DNA from: Flavobacterium gillisiae
GTDB taxonomy: Bacteria; Bacteroidota; Bacteroidia; Flavobacteriales; Flavobacteriaceae
Length of the DNA stretch: 64,000 nucleotides
Assembly (NCBI RefSeq): GCF_900107635.1
Contig: NZ_FNRD01000001.1
Location: 372,001-436,000 of the forward strand
Direction of reading: 5' to 3'
The notes under the pieces: generated by a model
Told to the model about the DNA's origin: nothing
Databases searched by the model: none
What the model saw: the letters and a program-made list of their open reading frames with translations, nothing else
Shown: positions 1-8,395 of the stretch, one piece after another
Layout: each line of letters begins with the position of its first letter
Numbering within the stretch: position 1 is the stretch's first letter
Made by a program: the position numbers and the translations under genes

Positions 1-1
1 A

Positions 2-337
2 ATGCCATTGTCAACTAATTTTACGGCCAGAGTTCCGCTTGTTTCGGGGATGATTAATAGAAAAAATAGCGAAAAATATGCCCAAGTATTTCGGGTGATT
101 TATGACGATGATTTTTTGAAAAAAAACATCATTGCTGTTCAGATTATGCCCAACGGAAGGTTGAAAATGCTGAATAGGAATTATAATTATGAAATTGATT
201 TTGGAAATGTCACAGATATGGAACAAAAATTCAAAGATTATAAGGCCTTTTTTCAAAAAGCAGTTTTAGATAGTTCGTTGTATAAGTATAAAAAAATAGA
301 CCTCAGATTTACAAAACAAGTAGTTTGCACTAAATAA
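2..337 (+). CDS. ftsQ: Cell division protein FtsQ, C-terminal part (gene enters from the left edge)
   Basis: The reading frame is open at the window edge, so the first Met seen here is internal. The visible 111 residues match the end of a Bacteroidota FtsQ: a beta-rich periplasmic segment followed by a lysine-rich tail. FtsQ links the early cytoplasmic ring to the late periplasmic division proteins. The identification rests mainly on position, because the gene stops 7 bp before ftsA and ftsZ follows, the usual order of the division cluster. The signal anchor and POTRA domain lie outside the window. Confidence 0.8.
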   Translation: MPLSTNFTARVPLVSGMINRKNSEKYAQVFRVIYDDDFLKKNIIAVQIMPNGRLKMLNRNYNYEIDFGNVTDMEQKFKDYKAFFQKAVLDSSLYKYKKIDLRFTKQVVCTK

Positions 338-344
338 ATAGATA

Positions 345-1724
345 ATGGAAAAAGAGAATGTTGCAGTGGGTCTAGATATTGGGACTACAAAAATTGTTGC
401 CATGATAGGCAAGAAGAATGAATATGGTAAGTTGGAAATTCTAGGAGTTGGTAAATCTAAAAGTTTAGGTGTTGCCAGAGGGGTGGTAAATAATATTACA
501 CAAACCATTCAATCAATTCAACAAGCAATTCAAGAAGCTGAGAATAACTCAGGTTATAAAATCAAGGATGTTGTTGTAGGAATTGCGGGTCAGCACATAC
601 GCAGTATTCAACATACGGATTATATCAGTAGAAATAATCCCGAAGAAGTAATAGGAGGTGATGACATTCAACTTCTGATTGATCAAGTGAACAAGTTGGC
701 CATGTTGCCAGGGGAAGAAATAATTCATGTTTTACCTCAAGAATTTAAAATTGATGGTCAATCTGAAATCAAAGAGCCTATAGGAATGTATGGCGGAAGA
801 TTAGAGTCTAGTTTTCACGTTGTAGTAGGACAAGCATCGTCAATTAGAAATGTGGGGCGTTGTATTCAAAGTTCAGGAATTGAATTATCAGGATTGACAT
901 TAGAACCATTAGCATCATCTGACGCTGTATTGAGTCAGGAAGAGAAAGAAGCTGGAGTTGCCTTGATTGATATAGGTGGAGGAACAACAGATTTAGCTAT
1001 TTTTAAAGATGGAATTATACGCCACACTGCCGTAATTCCTTTTGGAGGAAATGTGATTTCTGATGATATAAAAGAAGGATGTTCAATCATTGAAAAACAA
1101 GCGGAATTACTGAAAGTAAAATTTGGTTCAGCTTGGCCAGGTGAAAATAGAGATAACGAAATTGTTTCTATTCCTGGATTAAGAGGAAGAGAACCAAAAG
1201 AAATTTCTTTGAAAAACTTGTCAAAAATAATTCACGCACGTGTTGTGGAAATTGTAGAGCAAGTTTTTACGGAAATCAAAGCGTATGGACATGAAGACCC
1301 GCGCAAGAAATTAATTGCAGGAATCGTTCTTACAGGTGGAGGTGCACAATTGAAACATATTAAGCAGCTAGTAGAGTACATCACGGGAATGGATACCAGA
1401 ATAGGATATCCAAACGAGCATTTAGCTGGTGACTCTGATGAAGAATTCTCTAGTCCATTATATGCTACAGCAGTAGGATTAGTAATGAACAGCATTGAGA
1501 ATAAAACACAAAGTGCGGTGAGAATGGATGAAATAGCTCCGCCAAAAGCAGCGGTATATCGCGCTCCTGTTGTTGAAAGTTATGATAGAAGAGAGGAAGA
1601 AGAGGAAGAGGTTGAGACAAGGACTAAAGCGAATAAGGAAGAATCTACTGGAGACAAGATAAAAAGATCATTTTTTGATCGTTATGTTGACAAGATTAAA
1701 GATTTTTTAGATAACGCAGAATAA
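345..1724 (+). CDS. ftsA: Cell division protein FtsA
   Basis: A 459-residue actin-like ATPase that tethers FtsZ to the inner membrane. The phosphate-1 motif (GLDIGTTKI) is at residues 9-17. The FtsA-specific 1C/SHS2 region follows at about 85-165, and the phosphate-2 motif (ALIDIGGGTTDL) is near 205. After a charged linker with a run of Glu, the protein ends in an amphipathic helix (SFFDRYVDKIKDFL) typical of the FtsA membrane-targeting sequence. The gene lies between ftsQ (7 bp gap) and ftsZ (59 bp gap) and is probably co-transcribed with both. Confidence 0.97.
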   Translation: MEKENVAVGLDIGTTKIVAMIGKKNEYGKLEILGVGKSKSLGVARGVVNNITQTIQSIQQAIQEAENNSGYKIKDVVVGIAGQHIRSIQHTDYISRNNPEEVIGGDDIQLLIDQVNKLAMLPGEEIIHVLPQEFKIDGQSEIKEPIGMYGGRLESSFHVVVGQASSIRNVGRCIQSSGIELSGLTLEPLASSDAVLSQEEKEAGVALIDIGGGTTDLAIFKDGIIRHTAVIPFGGNVISDDIKEGCSIIEKQAELLKVKFGSAWPGENRDNEIVSIPGLRGREPKEISLKNLSKIIHARVVEIVEQVFTEIKAYGHEDPRKKLIAGIVLTGGGAQLKHIKQLVEYITGMDTRIGYPNEHLAGDSDEEFSSPLYATAVGLVMNSIENKTQSAVRMDEIAPPKAAVYRAPVVESYDRREEEEEEVETRTKANKEESTGDKIKRSFFDRYVDKIKDFLDNAE

Positions 1725-1783
1725 GGGCATCGTCCCAAATTAAAAATACAACAATTAATAATTAATATCAAAAACCAAATAAA

Positions 1784-3718
1784 ATGATGAGCAACTCAGA
1801 ATTTGGAAGTATTTCATTTGATTTACCAAAAAACCAATCAAATGTAATCAAAGTAATTGGTGTAGGTGGAGGCGGAAGCAACGCTATAAACCACATGTTT
1901 AAACAAGGAATTAAAGGAGTAGACTTTATTGTTTGTAATACTGATTCTCAGGCATTGCAAAGCAGTTCAGTTCCTAATAAAATTCAACTTGGTGTGAACT
2001 TAACTGAAGGACTTGGTGCAGGAGCAAATCCTGACGTAGGCCAACAATCAGCTATAGAAAGTATCGCTGAAATCGAAAAGATGTTGGATCGCAATACTAA
2101 GATGGTCTTTATCACTGCAGGAATGGGTGGTGGTACCGGTACCGGTGCTGCGCCAGTAATTGCACAATTAGCTAAAGAAAGAGAAATTCTTACTGTAGGT
2201 ATTGTAACACTTCCATTCTTATTTGAAGGTAAAGTTCGTCAAGAGCAAGCTAAAATAGGAATCGAAAAACTACGCAAACAGGTAGACTCTTTAATTGTTA
2301 TCAATAACAATAAATTAAGAGAAGTATATGGAAATCTTGGTTTCAAAGCTGGGTTTTCAAAAGCTGATGAAGTTTTGGCTACTGCGTCTAGAGGAATTGC
2401 AGAAGTTATTACACATCACTATACTCAAAATATCGATTTACGTGATGCTAAGACAGTTTTGTCTAATAGCGGAACTGCGATAATGGGATCGGCTGTTTCC
2501 GAAGGTGAAAACAGAGCTAAAGAGGCGATTGTGTCTGCTTTAGATTCTCCTTTACTAAATGATAATAAAATCACAGGTGCCAAAAACGTATTGTTGCTCA
2601 TCGTTTCAGGTTCTAACGAAATCACTTTAGATGAAATAGGAGAAATTAACGACCATATTCAAAATGAAGCGGGTCACAATGCCAATATTATTATGGGTGT
2701 TGGTGAAGACGAAACATTGGGTGATGCCATTGCAGTTACTATTATTGCAACGGGTTTTGATATTGAACAACAAAATGGAATTGTAAACACAGAGCCAAAA
2801 AAAATAATTCATACATTAGAGGATGAGCAAAGAAGTGTTCATAATCTATCACAAAATACAGTAGCAGCATTCGATTTAAATGCTGAAAAAACGGTTTCAA
2901 GTTCTGATGAAAGAGTTGTTTTTGATTTAGTAGAAGATGATGAAACTCCAGAAGTAGTAGTTCCTGTTGTAGGAAACGAAGATTTGATGGCAATGTCAGA
3001 GTTTATTAAGAACTTAGATGTTACTTTCGAAATCGTTTCTCCTATCAAGGATATTGATTTCACTTTTACTACTCCAAAAGTGGCAGAAGTAAAAGAAGTA
3101 CAACAGCCTAAAGCGATAGAAAGACAAGAACAAACTACTTTCTCTTTTGATTTGCCAATACACAAACCGGAACCAGTACAAAAAGTGGAAGAGGATAAAG
3201 TATTGTTTGAATTAACTAACGAGACACGTGAGATCAAAGTGAACCAACCGGTTCAATTTGTACCCGTGACTGAATTGTCAGACAAAGGGATTATTAAATA
3301 TTCTCTTGAAGAGTACATGGAGGCTGAAGATACTTTTACAACTTCTAAACCAGTTGCAAAAGTAGTTGAAGAAGTTATTCCTGCTGAGTTAAATATTACG
3401 ATGAAGCAAGTCGATAGGGCAGCAGAGGCACCTTCAAGATTTGAGGAAATTTCTCCTATGGAAATGACAATTGAAGAAACTTTGAAGCTTAGAGCTGATG
3501 AGAGAAGAAAGAAACTAAAAGAATTCAATTACAAGTTTCATAACAATGTATCTAAAATTGATGAGTACGAAAGAGAGCCTGCTTATAAAAGATTAGGAAT
3601 AGACATCTCAAATACACAGTCAAACAATACAAATTCGAGAATATCTGTTGGAACTGATAGCAACAATGATTTACAGTTGCGTTCTAACAACTCTTTTTTA
3701 CATGACAATGTAGATTAA
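1784..3718 (+). CDS. ftsZ: Cell division protein FtsZ with long C-terminal extension
   Basis: The tubulin-like GTPase that forms the division ring. The N-terminal half (about residues 15-325) is a complete FtsZ core with the tubulin signature GGGTGTG near residue 118 and the T7-loop region near 215. At 644 residues it is much longer than the roughly 380-400 of Escherichia coli or Bacillus FtsZ. The extra ~320 residues are an acidic, low-complexity linker rich in Glu, Val, Pro and Thr, with a basic helical segment (about 560-590) before the tail. A strong terminator follows 25 bp after the stop, so this is probably the last gene of the division operon. Two adjacent ATGs begin the gene and the first is used here. 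Confidence 0.97.
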   Translation: MMSNSEFGSISFDLPKNQSNVIKVIGVGGGGSNAINHMFKQGIKGVDFIVCNTDSQALQSSSVPNKIQLGVNLTEGLGAGANPDVGQQSAIESIAEIEKMLDRNTKMVFITAGMGGGTGTGAAPVIAQLAKEREILTVGIVTLPFLFEGKVRQEQAKIGIEKLRKQVDSLIVINNNKLREVYGNLGFKAGFSKADEVLATASRGIAEVITHHYTQNIDLRDAKTVLSNSGTAIMGSAVSEGENRAKEAIVSALDSPLLNDNKITGAKNVLLLIVSGSNEITLDEIGEINDHIQNEAGHNANIIMGVGEDETLGDAIAVTIIATGFDIEQQNGIVNTEPKKIIHTLEDEQRSVHNLSQNTVAAFDLNAEKTVSSSDERVVFDLVEDDETPEVVVPVVGNEDLMAMSEFIKNLDVTFEIVSPIKDIDFTFTTPKVAEVKEVQQPKAIERQEQTTFSFDLPIHKPEPVQKVEEDKVLFELTNETREIKVNQPVQFVPVTELSDKGIIKYSLEEYMEAEDTFTTSKPVAKVVEEVIPAELNITMKQVDRAAEAPSRFEEISPMEMTIEETLKLRADERRKKLKEFNYKFHNNVSKIDEYEREPAYKRLGIDISNTQSNNTNSRISVGTDSNNDLQLRSNNSFLHDNVD

Positions 3719-3742
3719 CACTCACATAAACCAATATGATTT

Positions 3743-3780
3743 AACCCGAAAATTGAATTTAATTTTCGGGTTATTTTTTT
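3743..3780 (+). terminator. Rho-independent terminator after ftsZ
   Basis: A perfect 12-bp stem (AACCCGAAAATT, 3743-3754, pairing with 3761-3772) encloses a 6-nt loop and is followed by A and a long run of T. Confidence 0.9.
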
Positions 3781-3814
3781 TATCTTCGCACACATAATGT
3801 AGGGTTTTATTTTT

Positions 3815-3957
3815 AGGGCCTTAATCCTGCTGTCGTTTCAAGATTTTTCTTGAAAATGCTTTTTTCAAAGCCCTTAAAAGAGCTTCCTTTGGTCGCTTTT
3901 TAAGTTCAAGAAAAAATGCGATTTCTCAAAAAATGCTTTTTACTACCATCAGGGGCA
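3815..3957 (+). repeat. Structured intergenic repeat element, type 1
   Basis: This non-coding stretch has framed ends (AGGGCCTTAATCCTGCTGTC at the left, CTACCATCAGGGGC at the right). Its interior has nested inverted repeats, including an arm near 3877-3887 pairing with one near 3897-3906 and TTCTTGAA/TTCAAGAA arms outside. The design resembles elements scattered through Flavobacterium intergenic regions and the ones at 6941-7053 and 15312-15404. I see no gene in the rest of the 3719-4029 gap. Family membership is from memory of such genomes. Confidence 0.5.
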
Positions 3958-4029
3958 AAAAATATAACTTTTTGCACAAATCACTAATAAGTAAACTAGG
4001 CAACATTGCTTAATTAAATAAAAAGAAAA

Positions 4030-4479
4030 ATGAGTTTATCAATACAAATCATGGATGATATTAAAACTGCCATGAGAGCTAAAGATACAGTAGCTTTAGA
4101 AGCTTTAAGAGCAATTAAATCGGAGATTCTTTTAGCTCAAACCGCTTCAGGTTCAAAAGAGGAAATTACTGCAGCAGACGAAATTAAATTACTTCAAAGA
4201 TTAGTTAAAACCCGTAAGGACAGCGCTAAAATATTTACGGAGCAAAACCGTATGGATTTAGCGGAGCCAGAATTGGCACAAATCGCTGTAATTGAAAAAT
4301 TCTTACCCGCTCAATTAAGCGAAGCAGAAGTAGAAGTGGTGATCGCAAAAATCATCGCAGAAACAGGTGCTTCAGGAATTGCTTCAATGGGTAAAGTAAT
4401 GGGGTTAGCATCAGCTCAATTAGGAGGAACTGCCGAAGGAAAAACAATCTCTGCAATTGTAAAAAAACTATTGGTTTAA
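4030..4479 (+). CDS. GatB/YqeY domain-containing protein
   Basis: A 149-residue soluble protein, full length for the YqeY family. It starts with an alpha-helical segment (DDIKTAMRAKDTVALEALRA) and has the family features LLQRLVKTRKDS near residue 57 and an AQLSEAEVE region near 95. The C-terminal GKVMGLAS...G.AEGK.IS..VK segment is shared with the tail domain of GatB, the amidotransferase subunit that binds tRNA. The cellular role of stand-alone YqeY proteins is not settled. It follows an intergenic repeat and precedes a tRNA gene, with no obvious operon partner. Confidence 0.9.
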   Translation: MSLSIQIMDDIKTAMRAKDTVALEALRAIKSEILLAQTASGSKEEITAADEIKLLQRLVKTRKDSAKIFTEQNRMDLAEPELAQIAVIEKFLPAQLSEAEVEVVIAKIIAETGASGIASMGKVMGLASAQLGGTAEGKTISAIVKKLLV

Positions 4480-4570
4480 AAATAAAATTCAGATTGCTGA
4501 ATTTGGATATTTAGTTTAAAGGTTTTAAATCTAAAATCAACAATCGTTAATCCAAAATCAGAAATCTTTA

Positions 4571-4644
4571 GGCTGAGTAGTTCAACTGGATAGAATATCA
4601 GATTTCGACTCTGAGGGTTGCAGGTTCGAACCCTGTCTCGGCCA
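4571..4644 (+). tRNA. tRNA-Arg (anticodon TCG)
   Basis: A complete cloverleaf can be drawn. The acceptor stem GGCTGAG (4571-4577) pairs with CTCGGCC (4637-4643). The D stem is GTTC/GAAT, the anticodon stem TCAGA/TCTGA with loop TTTCGAC, the variable loop has 5 nt, and the T stem GCAGG/CCTGT carries loop TTCGAAC. Anticodon bases 4605-4607 are TCG, reading CGA (Arg). The discriminator base is A and CCA is not encoded. A hairpin with a T run follows. Confidence 0.95.
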
Positions 4645-4656
4645 CATAAATAGAAG

Positions 4657-4699
4657 TAACAAAATGACAAAATAATTTTGCCGTTTTGTTGCTTTTTTT
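4657..4699 (+). terminator. Terminator after tRNA-Arg
   Basis: Arms AACAAAA and CAAAA pair with TTTTG and TTTTGTT across a short loop, with single mismatches, followed by GC and a run of seven T. Confidence 0.75.
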
Positions 4700-4713
4700 G
4701 TTTTTAAATGTGA

Positions 4714-4721
4714 TAGTTTTG
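4714..4721 (+). promoter_or_regulatory. Bacteroidota -7 element for the MtfA-like gene
   Basis: TAGTTTTG matches the TAnnTTTG consensus and lies 29 bp before the ATG at 4750. No good -33 box at standard spacing is seen. Confidence 0.45.
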
Positions 4722-4749
4722 AAGGAACAATACTGCAAAGACGATAAAG

Positions 4750-5559
4750 ATGATTACTGCGATTCAATTTTTTCTAATTGTATTACTCGGCATTAGTATA
4801 GCCGTAATTATTGTTGAACCTATATATGTGTTTGTTTTTAATAAACCGTTTTATATTCATTGGTATCCATTTAGAAGAAAACTTAGTCATATACAACGGG
4901 ATATTCTAAGAAAGGAATGCGCTTTTTATCAAAGCTTATCAGCTAAGAGAAAGCTTTTTTTTGAGCATCGTACGGCCACTTTTATCGCTAAATATAGATT
5001 TTTTGGAAAAGGCAATTTTGTCGTTACGGATCAGTGTAAGGTGTTAATTGCTGCTACATATGTGATGATGACTTTTGGAATGCGACATTATCTGATTGAG
5101 ATTTTTAATAAGATAATCATTTATCCACAGCATTATTTATCCACAATAAGTAATGAATATCATAAGGGTGAATTCAATCGGGGACTGAAAGCTGTAGTTT
5201 TCTCATGGAAAGACTTTCAGGAAGGGTTTCTTTTTGATAATGATAATTTGAATCTTGGCATACATGAGTTTAGCCATGCTTTGTACTTTCATGGATTGAA
5301 GAGCAGGGACCAAAGTGCTGTCGTTTTTTCGAGTACTTATGTTAAAATACAAGAATATTTAGTCCAACCTAATACACTAGAACAACTAGTTTTATCTAAT
5401 TATTTTAGAATTTATGCCTATACAAATCAGGTGGAATTTTTAGCCGTGATTTTAGAACATTTCTTCGAAACACCTCATATTTTCAAGAAGGAGTTTCCGG
5501 AACTTTATAATAATGTTAGGGACATGATCAATTTCGATGAAAAAGATTCAATTTCGTGA
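4750..5559 (+). CDS. MtfA-like zinc-dependent peptidase (M90 family)
   Basis: A 269-residue protein close to the length of Escherichia coli MtfA. A hydrophobic N-terminal segment (about residues 4-31) suggests a membrane anchor. The zinc-binding HExxH motif is HEFSH at residues 172-176, inside the family-like context GIHEFSHAL. The segment around residue 225 (EFLAVILEHFFETP) resembles the downstream region of MtfA that supplies another acidic residue. Known MtfA is a cytosolic metallopeptidase that binds the regulator Mlc in enterobacteria, and no Mlc is visible here. The substrate is therefore unknown. It is an independent transcription unit after a terminator. Confidence 0.85.
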   Translation: MITAIQFFLIVLLGISIAVIIVEPIYVFVFNKPFYIHWYPFRRKLSHIQRDILRKECAFYQSLSAKRKLFFEHRTATFIAKYRFFGKGNFVVTDQCKVLIAATYVMMTFGMRHYLIEIFNKIIIYPQHYLSTISNEYHKGEFNRGLKAVVFSWKDFQEGFLFDNDNLNLGIHEFSHALYFHGLKSRDQSAVVFSSTYVKIQEYLVQPNTLEQLVLSNYFRIYAYTNQVEFLAVILEHFFETPHIFKKEFPELYNNVRDMINFDEKDSIS

Positions 5560-5662
5560 ATTTAGTTTTTAGAAAGATAATCAGGCCGTTATTAATTGTG
5601 GCAGTTTGCTATGATCTGCCTTTTTAGTTGTAAATTTAAGTTCAATTAAAAACGATGATGTC

Positions 5663-6094
5663 ATGAAAGAGAATGTACCAGTGTCCGTAATTATGACTAA
5701 GAATGTAGTAAAGCTAAATCTTTCGGATGATTTAACAAAGGCGGAAGCCTTGTTTAAAAAGCATAAAATCAGACATATTCCAGTTGTGAATAACCACAAA
5801 ATAATTGGGTTGCTCAGTTATACTGATTTGTTGAGGGTTTCGTATGCAGATGCAGTCGATGATCAGGCTAAGGATGTGGAGTCGATAGTTTTTAATATGT
5901 TTACCGTTGGTCAGGTAATGGCAAAAGATATAATTGAGATTTCTTCCGAGACCACTATAAAGGAAGCTGCTGAAATTTTGGCTAGTAATGAATTTCATGC
6001 TCTTCCCGTTTGCGATAATGATATTTTATTAGGGATTGTAACCACAACTGATTTAATTAAATATTTATTGGATCAGTACAAAGACGTAATATAA
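5663..6094 (+). CDS. CBS domain-pair protein
   Basis: A 143-residue protein made of two CBS motifs, about residues 7-60 and 78-138. Each has the typical ...A..L...(I/A)HxLPVxx....GI(L/V)...D(L) pattern, seen as KHKIRHIPVVN...GLLSYTDL and SNEFHALPVCD...GIVTTTDL. Such stand-alone pairs usually bind adenosyl nucleotides and act as sensors. There is no fused catalytic domain and no linked target, so the partner is unknown. It faces rpe convergently with a gap of about 60 bp that holds only a weak hairpin. Confidence 0.9.
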   Translation: MKENVPVSVIMTKNVVKLNLSDDLTKAEALFKKHKIRHIPVVNNHKIIGLLSYTDLLRVSYADAVDDQAKDVESIVFNMFTVGQVMAKDIIEISSETTIKEAAEILASNEFHALPVCDNDILLGIVTTTDLIKYLLDQYKDVI

Positions 6095-6155
6095 AAAAAG
6101 TCCCATGCTAAAGTTGTAGCACGTCACTTCTCTTCTTTTATAAAAGAAACATTTT

Positions 6156-6818
6156 TTAGATGGCTGTCAACTTTTTCAAATCGGCAATAGTTGCGATTGG
6201 GTCAGCAGCTTTAAATACATAGCTACCTGCTACCAGAACATCTGCTCCTGCTTCTACAAGTTGCTTTGCGTTTTTGTTAGTAACCCCACCATCTACTTCA
6301 ATTATTGTTGTTGCTCCTTTTCTAGTGATCAAAGCTTTTAGTTTCTGAACTTTTGCATAGGTGTTTTCAATAAAGGATTGTCCTCCAAATCCTGGATTAA
6401 CACTCATGATACAAACCAAGTCGATATCATTGATAACGTCCTCTAACAAGTCAATATTAGTATGTGGGTTGATTGCTACTCCGGCTTTCATTCCTTCTGC
6501 TTTGATGGCTTGTAATGTTCTGTGAAGATGTGTGCAAGCTTCATAGTGTACGCTTAGTATATTAGCGCCTAATTCAGCAAAAGTTTTGATGTAACGGTCT
6601 GGGTCTACGATCATCAAATGTACATCAATCGTTTTTTTAGCATGTTTGTTAATCGCTTCCAATACTGGCATTCCGTATGAAATGTTTGGAACAAAAACAC
6701 CGTCCATGATATCAATATGAAACCAGTCTGCTTCACTATTGTTAATCATTTCGATGTCGCGTTGCAGATTTCCAAAATCGGCGGCCAATACTGATGGTGC
6801 AATAAGTGTGTTTTTCAT
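6156..6818 (-). CDS. rpe: Ribulose-phosphate 3-epimerase
   Basis: A 220-residue TIM-barrel enzyme of the pentose phosphate pathway that interconverts ribulose 5-phosphate and xylulose 5-phosphate. The start (APSVLAADFGNLQ) matches the family N-terminus. The metal/catalytic signatures are WFHIDIMDGVFVPN (about 36-49), the DVHLMI strand near 65, the MSVNPGFGGQSFI phosphate-binding loop near 138-150 and the IEVDGGV motif near 172. It is full length and monocistronic, with its own -7 element upstream. Confidence 0.97.
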   Translation of the reverse strand: MKNTLIAPSVLAADFGNLQRDIEMINNSEADWFHIDIMDGVFVPNISYGMPVLEAINKHAKKTIDVHLMIVDPDRYIKTFAELGANILSVHYEACTHLHRTLQAIKAEGMKAGVAINPHTNIDLLEDVINDIDLVCIMSVNPGFGGQSFIENTYAKVQKLKALITRKGATTIIEVDGGVTNKNAKQLVEAGADVLVAGSYVFKAADPIATIADLKKLTAI

Positions 6819-6870
6819 TGTGTTGTTGTTTAACCTGAGTTTGTTTCAGATTCTTTAGTTGTAGTTTCTG

Positions 6871-6878
6871 CAAAATTA
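6871..6878 (-). promoter_or_regulatory. Bacteroidota -7 element for rpe
   Basis: On the minus strand TAATTTTG matches TAnnTTTG, about 52 bp before the rpe ATG. Confidence 0.45.
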
Positions 6879-6940
6879 GGTTATTTAAAACAAATGCGAA
6901 AGTTTTTTTGCGGGGACAACTTCAGGAAGAAACCGGTTTA

Positions 6941-7053
6941 ATGCGTAAGGGATTACAATGGAAATCCTTTTTTATTTGTGGAGCGATAGCGTAAGAAATA
7001 AAAAAGATTGTAATGGAAAGCCCGACCCGAAGTTTTTACGAAGGGTTACGCCC
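6941..7053 (+). repeat. Structured intergenic repeat element, type 2, copy A
   Basis: Between rpe and rpoD. The ends are ATGCGTAAGGGAT and GAAGGGTTACGCCC. The core is a hairpin with a perfect 11-bp stem (CTTTTTTATTT with AAATAAAAAAG) flanked by ATTACAATGG and ATTGTAATGG. The reverse complement of 15312-15404 shares the blocks GGGAT, GTGGAG, AGCCCGACC and AAGGG...GCC in the same order. No coding potential is seen here. Confidence 0.6.
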
Positions 7054-7183
7054 AAATCAATTGCAATTACAAAAATCAATTACAATAAAAATAACAGCGG
7101 CAGTTTTCAATTCCCCTTTTTGGGGTAGGGGCTAATAATAAAAAACTCCGGACACGAGTCTGAAAGACGAACTGAGCGAAGCT

Positions 7184-7303
7184 AAACCCGAGAGCTTAGC
7201 TCGAACAGACCGAGAGTTTTTTTGATAAAAAATAAAACTCCGGAAACCCGAGAGCTTAGCTCGAACAGACCGAGAGTTTTTTTGATAAAAAATAAAACTC
7301 CGG
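7184..7303. repeat. Perfect 60-bp tandem duplication downstream of rpoD
   Basis: Bases 7184-7243 and 7244-7303 are identical 60-mers, each beginning AAACCCGAGAGCTTAGC and ending AAACTCCGG. A further partial match (AAAAACTCCGG) lies at 7141-7151. The last copy supplies one arm of the rpoD terminator. The short open frame across it is a by-product of the repeat. Confidence 0.9.
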
Positions 7304-7319
7304 TAATCAGCCGGAGTTT
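7284..7319 (-). terminator. Terminator of rpoD
   Basis: Read on the minus strand, AAACTCCGG (7319-7311) pairs perfectly with CCGGAGTTT (7303-7295) around a 7-nt loop, followed by TTATTTTTTA. Confidence 0.85.
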
Positions 7320-7413
7320 CAATCATCAATCAAAAAACGAACAGTCAATCAAACTGTTGTTCATTTTGAATTAAAATCGTTAATAGTTTAACCATTTTAA
7401 TTGGGGAATATTT

Positions 7414-8277
7414 TTAACCTAGGTAGGTTTTAAGTATTTTACTTCTAGAAGTATGTTTCAATCTACGGATTGCTTTTTCCTTGATTTGACGTACACGCTC
7501 ACGAGTTAGGTCGAAAGTTTCTCCAATTTCTTCAAGAGTCATTGGGTGTTGGTCACCAAGTCCAAAGTATAAACGAACTACATCAGCCTCTCTTGGAGTC
7601 AATGTTTCTAATGAACGTTCGATTTCAGTACGTAAAGATTCGTGGATTAATTCTCTGTCTGGGTTTGGAGATTCACCTGAACGCAATACATCGTATAGGT
7701 TAGAATCTTCTCCTTCAACAAGAGGTGCATCCATAGACAAGTGACGACCAGAGTTTTTCATAGACTCTTTTACATCATTTACTGTCATATCTAATTCTTT
7801 TGCAATTTCCTCAGCAGATGGTGGACGCTCGTTAGATTGCTCTAATAAGGCATACATTTTGTTGATTTTATTGATAGAACCAATTTTATTTAAAGGCAAA
7901 CGAACGATACGAGATTGTTCTGCCAAAGCTTGTAGTATCGATTGACGAATCCACCATACAGCGTACGAGATGAATTTAAAACCACGTGTTTCATCAAAAC
8001 GTTGAGCCGCTTTAATAAGACCTAGGTTTCCTTCGTTAATTAAATCAGGAAGTGTTAATCCTTGATTTTGGTATTGTTTTGCTACCGAAACAACGAAACG
8101 TAAATTTGCTTTTGTTAATTTTTCAAGGGCTTTTTGATCCCCGGCTTTAATCTTTTGTGCTAATTCTACTTCTTCGTCAGCGGTAATAAGGTCAACTTTT
8201 CCAATTTCTTGTAAATATTTGTCTAATGAAGCAGTTTCACGATTAGTTACCTGCTTGGTGATTTTAAGTTGTCTCAT
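7414..8277 (-). CDS. rpoD: Primary sigma factor RpoD (short Bacteroidota form)
   Basis: A 287-residue housekeeping sigma-70, lacking region 1.1 and the long non-conserved insert of proteobacterial RpoD as is usual in Bacteroidota. Region 1.2 is at about 17-50 ([13 protein letters not shown]). Region 2 is at about 60-130, with the -10 recognition helix in [13 protein letters not shown]. Region 3 follows, and region 4 at about 225-287 has the helix-turn-helix [20 protein letters not shown] promoter lies in front and a strong terminator behind, so it is monocistronic. Confidence 0.97.
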   Translation of the reverse strand: MRQLKITKQVTNRETASLDKYLQEIGKVDLITADEEVELAQKIKAGDQKALEKLTKANLRFVVSVAKQYQNQGLTLPDLINEGNLGLIKAAQRFDETRGFKFISYAVWWIRQSILQALAEQSRIVRLPLNKIGSINKINKMYALLEQSNERPPSAEEIAKELDMTVNDVKESMKNSGRHLSMDAPLVEGEDSNLYDVLRSGESPNPDRELIHESLRTEIERSLETLTPREADVVRLYFGLGDQHPMTLEEIGETFDLTRERVRQIKEKAIRRLKHTSRSKILKTYLG

Positions 8278-8313
8278 GTTTTTGTGTCCTCAGTTTTAAA
8301 GTGTACTGGTAGT

Positions 8314-8343
8314 TATACGTATCAAGTTGCAAAAAAGTTACAA
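8314..8343 (-). promoter_or_regulatory. Candidate promoter of rpoD
   Basis: On the minus strand a TTG (8343-8341) is separated by exactly 19 bp from TACGTATA (8321-8314). This fits the Bacteroidota TTG-N19-TAnnTTTG layout, although the -7 box is imperfect. Confidence 0.45.
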
Positions 8344-8395
8344 AAGGGTTGAAATTATTTTAATAAAATAATCTAAAGCATGTGGATTAATAAAA

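Noticed and set aside
4476..4767. Two minus-strand open frames with a GRDRVRTCNPQS-type segment
   Set aside because: They are the antisense of tRNA-Arg. The cysteine-rich sequence is the well-known artefact of translating tRNA genes backwards.
6094..6156. Terminator between the CBS gene and rpe
   Set aside because: Only a weak TGCTA/TAGCA stem is present, too short to call with confidence.
7184..7303. Two direct copies as the start of a CRISPR array
   Set aside because: The copies are 60 bp, identical and contiguous with no spacers between them, and no cas genes are present.
7132..7329. 65-codon frame with a duplicated FIFYQKNSRSVRAKLSG unit
   Set aside because: The duplication in the protein only reflects the 60-bp DNA repeat and terminator arm. 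There is no coding support.
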